Program-made: the position numbers and the translations under genes
Origin: Candidatus Endomicrobiellum meruensis
GTDB taxonomy: Bacteria; Elusimicrobiota; Endomicrobiia; Endomicrobiales; Endomicrobiaceae
NCBI GenBank assembly: GCA_031282625.1
Contig: JAITDI010000012.1
Span: forward strand, 1-64,000
Reading direction: 5' to 3'
Length of the DNA: 64,000 nt
The notes under the pieces: generated by a model
What the model was told of the DNA's origin: nothing
Seen by the model: the letters and a program-made list of their open reading frames with translations, nothing else
Database searches by the model: none
In this document: piece by piece, positions 1 to 8,385 of the stretch
Layout of the letters: the number at the start of each line of letters is the position of its first letter
How positions within the stretch are numbered: position 1 is the first letter of the stretch

Positions 1-476
1 GCTGCTCTTGTAAGCTCTTCCTGCTTTCTTTTTTCTGATGCTAGTCTATCAGCTGCTTCTTTTAATTTCAGCCTTTCTTCTTGTTCTTTATTCTTTTGCT
101 CTATTAAGGCTTGTCTTGCCCTTAATTTTGCCGTTTCTATTTCTATCCTTGCCAATTCTTCTTGTTTCCTCTTTTCTAATGCTAGTTTATCAGCTGCTTC
201 TTTTAGTTTCACTCTTTCTGCTGCTTCTTTATTCTTTTGCTCTATTAAAGCTTGTCTTGCCCTTTCTTTTGCCGCTTCTATTTCTACCCTTACCAATTCT
301 TCTTGTTTCCTTTTTTCTAATGCTACTCTTTCTGCCTCTGATTGTGCCTTCTGTGCTGAGCTTTCAAGTTCATTTATAATTGCGATAATTTCTTTTATCT
401 CTTCCTTATCTTCAGCCATTAGTTGAACAGAAGTTAATATCAAAAAAAAACTAACAACCAAGAATATTTTATTCAT
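1..476 (-). CDS. Exported coiled-coil repeat protein, 3' end off the window (signal peptide MNKIFLVVSFFLILTSVQLMA, then K/E/R/A-rich repeats)
   Basis: Minus-strand translation from ATG at 476 stays open to the window edge: MNKIFLVVSFFLILTSVQLMAEDKEEIKEIIAIINELESSAQKAQSEAERVALEKRKQEELVRVEIEAAKERARQALIEQKNKEAAERVKLKEAADK... The listed + ORF 38..379 is its antisense shadow. Confidence 0.8.
   Translation of the reverse strand, partial: MNKIFLVVSFFLILTSVQLMAEDKEEIKEIIAIINELESSAQKAQSEAERVALEKRKQEELVRVEIEAAKERARQALIEQKNKEAAERVKLKEAADKLALEKRKQEELARIEIETAKLRARQALIEQKNKEQEERLKLKEAADRLASEKRKQEELTRA
40..340. repeat. Tandem 141-bp (47-codon) repeat inside the coiled-coil gene, at least two full units plus partials
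   Basis: 'gctag(t/c)' anchors recur at 40, 181 and 322 (spacing exactly 141 bp). The unit encodes xALEKRKQEELxRxEIExAKxRARQALIEQKNKExxERxKLKEAADx. Confidence 0.85.
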
Positions 477-599
477 ACATAGTATCCTTTTTTTACAATA
501 TAATCATTTATTTATTCAAAATTTTAAAATATTTATTTAATTATTTTTTCATATTAATTGATCTTTTGATAAATTAAGGCTTATGATTCCGAACTTACA

Positions 600-1771
600 A
601 CTTAAGCCTATATTAGCCTGCACAGTCTTATACCTATAGGCTACTTCTTTGTTATATATGCTCAACAAATCTATCTTTTTTATTATTTTATCCATATTTC
701 CTATACTTATTTCGGTATATTGTCATAAGCTATTGCTAATAACTTTTGATTCCTTGTTAAATCTTCCATACTTCTAAACTTTCTTACTGTCTATTTCCAC
801 TCCAATGTTACAAATATTCCATTATGCCCATAATCTACGCTCTTTACCCTTCCAAAACTCTCATCCATCTCCACATACTTAAACTTTCCTTCACAATTAC
901 TAGTATATTCTAGCATTTTATATGTTCTTTTATCAAATCTTCTAGAGTTCGCCACTATTTTTAATACGCTGTTATTTTCTATACTTTTCCCCGTTAAGTT
1001 CGCTCCTTTTTTTAACTTAAATAGTCCGTCTAACTTTAAATTTGTTCCCTTTATTATGCTTGTTTTTCTTAGATTAAATTCTCCTAGACCTTTCACTTCT
1101 AATGTGGCGGCACTAGAATCGCTATTTGATATTTCATCTGAAAGTGCGTCATACATTTGCACTTTTGACCCTTGTTCTATAGAAAATGTTACGTTTGTTA
1201 GGTCTAACATATGTATTGAATTGCTTACTCCTAATGCAGTGTTTCCTTTGAAAACTGTTTCTGAACAAGCGTTCACATTAAATATTACATTTGAACCAAT
1301 ATCTAAATGAATTACTCCACCCGGTTCATTTAGCGCCTTATTATCAAAAAATGAAGCATTCATGAACTCTAGAGTACTATTACCACCTAAATAAGCTACT
1401 CCTCCCGCGTTAAAAGAAGTATTATTTTAAAATATTATCCCATCCCTCGGGACACAGATATATAAAGGTTCACTCGAGTCTAATACGAAGTCTGATAATA
1501 CAGCCCCTCTACCTTTTGTAAAATAGTTAGATATTATTCCATCTCTACATCTAAGCCTAAACTCCATTCTGTCAAAATATCCTCCTATATGCGTAGAAAG
1601 CTGTTCTGGTATCTGGCTTAAAGAATTATCCATGTACCGCTGTACAATTATTTCTATCGCATTCTCTTGCGCAGCGGCATTAGGATAAAGTTGTTTTCCA
1701 AACAAAACTTCTGTGTTCAGAAAAGAACAGTATATAAGTATAAATAAAAACTTATTAATATATTTCTCATT
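600..1771 (-). pseudogene. Degraded autotransporter/adhesin passenger-like gene (ORFs 791..1363 and 1427..1705 are pieces)
   Basis: Fragments lie in different frames. A signal-peptide-like start MRNILISFYLYLYTVLF is in one frame and ...VLFGKQLYPNAAAQENAIEII in another. N/G/T/S-rich beta-helix-like text follows. Reading through the TAG after FVTLEWK continues in frame with TVRKFRSMEDLTRNQKLLAIAYDNIPK. Confidence 0.65.
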
Positions 1772-1772
1772 T

Positions 1773-2152
1773 CTATAAATTTATATGCCCTTCACTATCA
1801 TCTGATGTATCACTATCAATAAGATATTTATCTATTAACTTTTGTTTTAATATGCCCACCTTTGGTGCACCTGATTTTAAAACTCTTCTAACTTTTGCAT
1901 ACAAAATTCTAAAATTTTTAATATCCTTAAGAGCTTTGCTATAAGCACCAACAGCATATTGCCAATCAGCTAATACACTAGAGGCAAACTCATCATCTTC
2001 AGCCGCTTTCATTCTGTAATCATTTTCTTTAAGATACATATCTGATTCCAAATTCTCTATATCTAATTCTGGCTTAAGTTTATAATACTTTGCTTCTACA
2101 ACATTTGAAAAATACATACACAAATTAAAACTGCCAATACTCTTAATTTCAT
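1773..2152 (-). pseudogene. Small exported protein with signal peptide apparently separated from the body by a 1-nt frameshift
   Basis: AAGGAG-SD then ATG at 2152 gives MKLRVLAVLICVCIF. The rest (SNVVEAKYYKLKPELD...) continues in another frame across an A5/T5 homopolymer near 2108-2112. Confidence 0.6.
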
Positions 2153-2174
2153 TTTTTCTCCTTCATAATTTAAT

Positions 2175-2224
2175 AACCAGTAAATTATTAAGTTTTCATT
2201 TTGTTTCTTAATAATTTACTGGTT
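2175..2224. repeat. Perfect 18-bp inverted repeat (AACCAGTAAATTATTAAG / CTTAATAATTTACTGGTT), 14-nt loop
   Basis: Arms at 2175-2192 and 2207-2224 in the intergenic gap between two exported-protein genes. Confidence 0.85.
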
Positions 2225-2283
2225 AAAAATTTTTTATAAGTCTTTTACTAGCTTACACCTCTACTAGATTAGTCACCAGTTGA

Positions 2284-2739
2284 CTAAGTAACATCAATAA
2301 AGAACATATTAACGTAGTCTTGTATAAGAGTGCTTAAATTTTGAAGATTGTATCTAAAAGCCGTTAGCAATGCTTTCCTATGAGCTGCATAGGATTTAAT
2401 TCTTACTATCACCTGACGCCGTTGATTTTTTAGCGCATATATCTCATTTTTTTCGTCTGATTTTTCCTTTTCTGAACGAATAGTCCAGTCAGTAGACTTA
2501 AAAGTTGATTTCTTAGCAACTATCTCCGCCAGATAGTAACGATCGTCCTTCTCAACTGATGCTATTTTCTCAAAAAGAGCTAATCTTTTTGTTGGTGATG
2601 GAGTAGTAGTACTACTACTAATACCTACTGCGTTTTTATATGCATCATTTTTAGATAAAAGATTATCCAAGTAGTCAGCATAAGCTACATTTCCAAATAA
2701 ACATAAAACTAAAGCACCTAAATAAAACCTTATTTTCAT
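2284..2739 (-). CDS. Hypothetical exported protein (signal peptide)
   Basis: ORF 151 aa, MKIRFYLGALVLCLFGNVAYA signal peptide. Confidence 0.75.
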   Translation of the reverse strand: MKIRFYLGALVLCLFGNVAYADYLDNLLSKNDAYKNAVGISSSTTTPSPTKRLALFEKIASVEKDDRYYLAEIVAKKSTFKSTDWTIRSEKEKSDEKNEIYALKNQRRQVIVRIKSYAAHRKALLTAFRYNLQNLSTLIQDYVNMFFIDVT

Positions 2740-2740
2740 T

Positions 2741-4126
2741 TTACTTCTCCTTTATAACTGTAAAAATTCTTTTAGTATACTCCTTCTTTTCTTTAGCACC
2801 TACAATTTTGCCAAAAGAGTAGACTATTCCGCCATTTAAACAAAAATCACCTCCTCTGCGAAATTCAATATTTCCAGATACAGAAAACCCCTCGCACACT
2901 TTATAATCTAAATATAATGAAGCTCCTGGTTTTAAAAACTCTTCGGATGTGCCTTTAGATTTAAAGATTGTTAAGAAATCGTACGTATGAATTATCTCTG
3001 GCGATAAAGATGTCAAGACTATTTCTGAGAAAATTTTAGAACTTATGCTCCACTTTTTATAATCTTTCTGCAAACCAATACCTACCCTTGCCAGTGAACG
3101 CCAATATACTCCGCCATAAACATTCATAGTTAAGGAAGTTGTAGAATCTTCTTTGAATGAAGGATAAAAATTACTACTCATACTAAGCCCTGCGAAAGGC
3201 TTTAAGATAAGAGATTTTAATGGAGTATTTTTGGAAATTTCTATATCGGCGTTGATTGTCATACATGTAAAGTTCGCTTTAGCAATATCATATGACAACT
3301 TTCTATCATCTAGAATGGTTTCTATCAGAGGTATCTTCCTTTTTGTTTCATACTTGCCAAAGCCTACCTCAACTAGACATTTAATGTTAGCTTTTACTGG
3401 TATACTTCCATACATTCCCAAAGACATATTTTTAATTTTTGCGGAATCCTCTTTTTCGTCTATTACATTCTGCTCGTCTACTTTTATATATAATCTCGTG
3501 TCTAATGAATGATCATATCCTAAGATTAGACCGCTTTTTTTGTCGTTGACTGTGTCATTGTTGTCGCCTTCTATATCCATATGTCTATAAAAAGTATTTA
3601 CCCAAACATCTTTGCTACACAACACACAATTATCTATTTGAGTATATTCTATATCTATATAGTTATTATTATAGTTTTTAGAGGTATTTTTCTCTGAGAA
3701 ATATCTATCCAGCTTACAATATACATAATCTCTGTTGATGTTGGTCACTCCGCTTCTAATAACATTGGCTAAAAATTTCATGTCAGATAAGGACATCAAT
3801 CCTAACAAATGTTCTTTTAGTTTGTAATACTTATCTAAAGCACATTTATACTCGTAATATGCATCGTTCTTTTCCGCTTTTAGTAGCTCAGACGTTGTCT
3901 TGCTCATGCTGACTGGTGATTTCAATTTCCAAGTAATATATTTTTGCTTATATATCTTGCGAAAGCTCTTTACAGGTTCAATCTCTTTTGGTTGCGTCGT
4001 AGACATTAGTTGTTTAATCGTATTCTTCGCAAAAAAATCTTTATAAGATAATTCTAACCCTAATGAAGGCGACGAAATTAAGAGAAATAAAAAAATATGT
4101 ATATAAACTATAAGTACTTTTTTCAT
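2741..4126 (-). CDS. Exported protein with C-terminal autotransporter-type outer-membrane beta-barrel, no obvious large passenger
   Basis: ORF 461 aa with signal peptide; alternating amphipathic strands (GLILGYDHSL..., FAGLSMSSNFYPSF..., GASLYLDYKVCEGFSVSGNIEFRRGGDFCLNGGIVYSFG). Confidence 0.65.
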   Translation of the reverse strand: MKKVLIVYIHIFLFLLISSPSLGLELSYKDFFAKNTIKQLMSTTQPKEIEPVKSFRKIYKQKYITWKLKSPVSMSKTTSELLKAEKNDAYYEYKCALDKYYKLKEHLLGLMSLSDMKFLANVIRSGVTNINRDYVYCKLDRYFSEKNTSKNYNNNYIDIEYTQIDNCVLCSKDVWVNTFYRHMDIEGDNNDTVNDKKSGLILGYDHSLDTRLYIKVDEQNVIDEKEDSAKIKNMSLGMYGSIPVKANIKCLVEVGFGKYETKRKIPLIETILDDRKLSYDIAKANFTCMTINADIEISKNTPLKSLILKPFAGLSMSSNFYPSFKEDSTTSLTMNVYGGVYWRSLARVGIGLQKDYKKWSISSKIFSEIVLTSLSPEIIHTYDFLTIFKSKGTSEEFLKPGASLYLDYKVCEGFSVSGNIEFRRGGDFCLNGGIVYSFGKIVGAKEKKEYTKRIFTVIKEK

Positions 4127-4129
4127 TAT

Positions 4130-4597
4130 TTAAAGAATATTCCTTACTGTATAAATGCTTGTTTTAGGTTTTTCTTTCTTCTTCTTTAATACTTCTTCAA
4201 GTCTTTTAAGTCTTTTTTCAGTACTCAACATTCTTCCTCTGGTTTTGGATGTATTTTTATACTCAGAGTCAATTTTGGAAAGATGAGCTATGATGTTCGT
4301 GATAAATTCAACTTTGCTTTCAGAATCTTCTTTTATGTATTCTTTCACATCTTTTAATTGTTCTTTAACTACCGTGACTTCACTATAAGTTTGCCCTCTT
4401 AAGTTTTCAATTTGCTGCAGAAGTTCTTCCTCTAAGTGTTTATGTTGGATACACATTTTTTGATAATTCTCATCTATCATGTAATGACAAACGTAGAACA
4501 ATAACAATCCCAATATAAAATTTATTGTCACTAAGATATATACAAAAACTTTAAAAATGCTTAGTTTATTTTTGGACATAAATATCCTTTTAAACAA
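4130..4597 (-). CDS. Hypothetical membrane-anchored coiled-coil protein
   Basis: ORF 155 aa; one N-terminal TM (FKVFVYILVTINFILGLLLFYVC) followed by charged helical sequence. Confidence 0.65.
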   Translation of the reverse strand: MFKRIFMSKNKLSIFKVFVYILVTINFILGLLLFYVCHYMIDENYQKMCIQHKHLEEELLQQIENLRGQTYSEVTVVKEQLKDVKEYIKEDSESKVEFITNIIAHLSKIDSEYKNTSKTRGRMLSTEKRLKRLEEVLKKKKEKPKTSIYTVRNIL

Positions 4598-4915
4598 AAA
4601 ATTTAAAAAGAACTAACTCCATCAAAAAGATTCCCATTTTGAAAATTTTTTATTCTCAAAATTCTTCCTTTTTAATATCTATGGTAGATATAAGTTAAGA
4701 TTATACTACTGAAATAAGTTAATTTAATTTTAATTTGTAAAAAAAGTGTGAATTAAAGAAAATTACATAGATGTTAAAGTTTTATGAGAAGTTAGAGAAG
4801 GTTAGATAAAGCTTTTTGCCGGGGTGGCATAGTTAATTAGTCGTGTATAAAAATTCAGGGTAGTACATTTGCGCAGAGTCAAGCAAATAGTCGCAATGTT
4901 TAAGTTAAAAAGCTA

Positions 4916-6058
4916 TTAGTTTAGTTTTAAGTATAATTTTTCGTGTTGTTTGAGATTGTGGTTTATATCGTATTGTTGACCTATAGAAGTACAAGCTTTT
5001 GCACTCATATTTTTAAAAGCAATCTCATCATTCAGTAAATACATAATTTTCTCAGCAGTTTTTTCATAATTATTTGGTTCTATTAAAAAACCAGTTTCAC
5101 CGTTAACAACTATTTCTTTTACTCCATCTACAGCATTTGCCACGACTGGTTTAGAGCAACACATAGCCTCAACAATAGTACATGGTAACCCTTCCCAAAG
5201 CGATGTTAATACAAAAATATCACTTGCTTTTAAGATTTCTACAATATCTGTTCTCCAACCAAGCATAAAAACTTTATTTTTTAAATTTAAACTATCTCTC
5301 AAAAACTCAAGTTCTTTTCTTTGTTCGCCATCTCCAACTATTAAAAATATAACATCTTTAAGTCTTGGAGCTATTAAAGAAGAAGTTTTGATAAAATCTT
5401 TAAGATTTTTTTGTGGTTTAAAAGGTCCTATTGTAGTAATAACTCTCAAATTATTATCTATTCCTAATGTTTTTTTAAAATTAGGCTGTGGAACAAAATT
5501 CTTATAAAGTGCCGTATCTATACCTGCTCGTATAAGAATGAATTTATTTTCTTTGGCAATTTTATAATGCCGTCCCTTTTTTATATCTTCTTTAGTTACA
5601 ACAATTAATTTGTCTGAAAGCAAAGCACAGAATTTCTCAAGAAAAACATAAAAATTTTTAACAAACCATTTTTGTGTTTCATTAAAACCGTATCCATGTA
5701 TCGTATGGACTATAACTTTTACTCCTGCCAGCTTAGCGGCTATCCTTCCTACAACTCCAGCCTTTGACGAATGTGTATGGACCATGTCTGGTTTTTCTTT
5801 TTTTAAGATGGAATAAATTTTAAAAAGAGCTTTTAAATCTTTTAATGGAGAAGCTTCCCTGATAAGATCCTTTATATGATACAATCTCACTTCTTTTAAG
5901 GCTTCATGGTCTAATATTCCACCCTCGCCTGCAATAATAAAACTGTCAAAAATATTTTTGTCAATATTTTTTGCAACATGCAAGGCTACTTTTTGAGCTC
6001 CGCCAAGTTCAAGTTTAGTGATGATATAACAAACTTTTATCATATTATTTCTCATCAT
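4916..6058 (-). CDS. Glycosyltransferase family 4
   Basis: ORF 380 aa; ELGGAQKVALHVA, HTHSSKAGVVGRIAAKLAGV, SLWEGLPCTIVEAMCCSKPVVA motifs. Confidence 0.9.
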   Translation of the reverse strand: MMRNNMIKVCYIITKLELGGAQKVALHVAKNIDKNIFDSFIIAGEGGILDHEALKEVRLYHIKDLIREASPLKDLKALFKIYSILKKEKPDMVHTHSSKAGVVGRIAAKLAGVKVIVHTIHGYGFNETQKWFVKNFYVFLEKFCALLSDKLIVVTKEDIKKGRHYKIAKENKFILIRAGIDTALYKNFVPQPNFKKTLGIDNNLRVITTIGPFKPQKNLKDFIKTSSLIAPRLKDVIFLIVGDGEQRKELEFLRDSLNLKNKVFMLGWRTDIVEILKASDIFVLTSLWEGLPCTIVEAMCCSKPVVANAVDGVKEIVVNGETGFLIEPNNYEKTAEKIMYLLNDEIAFKNMSAKACTSIGQQYDINHNLKQHEKLYLKLN

Positions 6059-6210
6059 CTAATTTCCAAAGGAATGTAAGACGATATATATTAACTTTGT
6101 TAAATATTTTTAAATTTGTTCCTGAGAATATTATTTAGGCTACCCTTTTTTATCTATCCGATAAATTAAAAGTATAAAGCGCAACCGTTTATTATTAGAC
6201 AATATCATAA

Positions 6211-6232
6211 CTGCCCGGCAAAAGCCAGGCAG
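6211..6232 (-). terminator. GC-rich hairpin downstream of serA (CTGCCcGGC-AAAA-GCCaGGCAG)
   Basis: Short stem-loop just after the serA stop; no strong U-tract. Confidence 0.4.
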
Positions 6233-6256
6233 TATAATAAATTAGATTTTTTAGAT

Positions 6257-7207
6257 TTACTTTTTTGCGTTGACAGCGTTTCTTATGATTCCTTTTGTAA
6301 AAAAATCTACAAGAACCTCGCCTATTTCTTTGGCAATTCTAACTTGAGCTTCATCGGTGGACGCTGCAAGATGAGGCGTTACAACCACTTTATCGGTATC
6401 TATAAGAGTCCAGTCTTCCGGAGGTTCTTTGGCAAATACGTCTATAGCGGCTCCCGCTACTTTACCAGACTTAATTGCATCCGACAAATCTTTTTCGTTA
6501 ACTATTGGACCTCTAGCGCAATTGATAATTCTAACGCCGTCTTTCATTTTCTTTATGGCATCAGCATTTATCATGCCTCGTGTAGAATCGTTAAGCGGCG
6601 AGTGAATTGAAATATAATCGGCTTGAGCAAAAACTTCATCTATACTTTTTAATTCTATGTTGTTGTTGTTTTTTGCTGCTTCTTGATTTGCAAATGGATC
6701 ATAAGCTATAACTTTCATACCAAAAGCATTAAGTCTTTTAGCAACTTCAGAACCTATTCTTCCAAGACCTATCAAACCTAAAGTCTTACCGAAAAGTTCG
6801 GTTCCTACAAAATTTTTGCGATCCCATTTTCTATTTTTTAAAGATTTGTAACTTTCAGGAATGTGTCCGGCAAGAGAAAGCATAAGACCTATCGTATGCT
6901 CAGCCGCAGATATGGTGTTTCCTCCCGGGACATTAGCGACTATTATGCCTTTCTTTGTCGCCACTTCTTTATCAACATTGTCAACACCCGTGCCTGCTCT
7001 GCCGATAAATTTCAGCTTTCCCGCAACATCCATAATATCTGAAGTAACTTTTACTTCTGAACGGATAAGAAGCCCGTTGTAGTCTTTTATAAGTTCTTTC
7101 AATTCTTCTTGAGAAGGCTTATTATGTATATCTACTTTGAATTCTTTATTTGAAAGCAATGCGCCAAGTCCTTCGGTATTATCGTAGGTCATTAAAATCT
7201 TGTACAT
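6257..7207 (-). CDS. serA: D-3-phosphoglycerate dehydrogenase
   Basis: NAD-binding GLGRIGSEVAKRL, RGPIVNEKDL, TPHLAASTDEAQ. Confidence 0.9.
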   Translation of the reverse strand: MYKILMTYDNTEGLGALLSNKEFKVDIHNKPSQEELKELIKDYNGLLIRSEVKVTSDIMDVAGKLKFIGRAGTGVDNVDKEVATKKGIIVANVPGGNTISAAEHTIGLMLSLAGHIPESYKSLKNRKWDRKNFVGTELFGKTLGLIGLGRIGSEVAKRLNAFGMKVIAYDPFANQEAAKNNNNIELKSIDEVFAQADYISIHSPLNDSTRGMINADAIKKMKDGVRIINCARGPIVNEKDLSDAIKSGKVAGAAIDVFAKEPPEDWTLIDTDKVVVTPHLAASTDEAQVRIAKEIGEVLVDFFTKGIIRNAVNAKK

Positions 7208-7251
7208 TTTGCCTGCCCCTTTTTTCAGTTTCAAATATCAAATATTATGTA

Positions 7252-8385
7252 TTATGCTCTTAACAACTCCTCTTCAGCAGCAGCTACAGCCTTACCCTTT
7301 TCAATATTTACGCCAAGTTCAGTAAGAACCATTTCAAGACATGCAAACCCTACAAGCAAATCGGCTTTTCCTATGTAACCCATGTGCGCAAATCTTATAA
7401 TTTTGCCTTTTAAATCGCCCTGTCCTCCCGCTATTGACACACCATATTTTTCTCTTAACGTCTTAACTATCTTACCGCCAATTTCAGTAGGAACGTAAGC
7501 GCTTGTGACAACATCGCACGGAACTTCTCCGAAAAGCTTAAGTCCCAAAGCTTTCATACCAGCTCTTGCCGCTTTTGCGAGAAGTTTGTAATCATTCCAC
7601 ATATTTTCCAAACCTCTTTCCTTAATAAGCCTTAGAGACTCTTGAAGAGCAACAATAAGAGTTACTGGAGGAGTAAAAGGCGTTTCGTTGCTTCCATATG
7701 ATTTTTTATACTTTTTAATATCAAAATAAAATTTTGGAATTTTTGAAGATTCTGTCAGCTTCCAAGCTTTATCGCTTAATGTTATAAACGCAAGTCCCGG
7801 GGCAAGCATAAATCCTTTTTGAGAACCTGATACCACTACGTCTATTTTCCAATCGTCTGTTCTAAATTCCTGCCCTGCAAGACCGGAAACAGTGTCAACA
7901 ACCAAAACAGCATTGGTTTTTGAAACTATCTCACCTATAGCTTTAATATCATTTACGACCCCTGTGGAAGTTTCTGTAAATGTGGTATATACAGCTTTAA
8001 CATTTGGATTTGCCTTTAAAGCTTTTTCTATCTCTGCAGGCTTAACTACTTTTCCCCATTCTACTGAAACAGATATAACTTTTACCCCATACCCTTCTGC
8101 TATTTTTATCCATCTATCTCCAAAGTTTCCACAACTTGCTACTATAACTTCATCGCCAGAACTTAAAAGATTTGTTACGGCAATCTCCATTGTACCCGTG
8201 CCTGAAGAAGCAACAGTATAAACCTCATTTTTTGTTTGAAAGACATACTTTAACCCTTCAGCAACATCTTTGTAAATCGCCGCAAACTCACTCGTCCTGT
8301 GGTGGAGTATAGGCAAAGCTTCTTTTAAGGCGACTTCCGGAGGAATCGGCGTAGGACCGGGAGTTAAAAGATAATGTTTTTTCAT
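7252..8385 (-). CDS. Class V aminotransferase (serine-pyruvate/alanine-glyoxylate type)
   Basis: YLLTPGPTPIPPEV, VVVSGSQKGFMLAPGLAF PLP-lysine region. Confidence 0.88.
   Translation of the reverse strand: MKKHYLLTPGPTPIPPEVALKEALPILHHRTSEFAAIYKDVAEGLKYVFQTKNEVYTVASSGTGTMEIAVTNLLSSGDEVIVASCGNFGDRWIKIAEGYGVKVISVSVEWGKVVKPAEIEKALKANPNVKAVYTTFTETSTGVVNDIKAIGEIVSKTNAVLVVDTVSGLAGQEFRTDDWKIDVVVSGSQKGFMLAPGLAFITLSDKAWKLTESSKIPKFYFDIKKYKKSYGSNETPFTPPVTLIVALQESLRLIKERGLENMWNDYKLLAKAARAGMKALGLKLFGEVPCDVVTSAYVPTEIGGKIVKTLREKYGVSIAGGQGDLKGKIIRFAHMGYIGKADLLVGFACLEMVLTELGVNIEKGKAVAAAEEELLRA

Noticed and set aside
40-340. Possible CRISPR-like array because of regular repeats
   Set aside because: The 141-bp period is in-frame coding with no spacers; it is a protein repeat.
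38-379. + strand 113-aa Leu-rich ORF
   Set aside because: Antisense of the minus-strand coiled-coil gene that has a signal peptide; no plausible start context.
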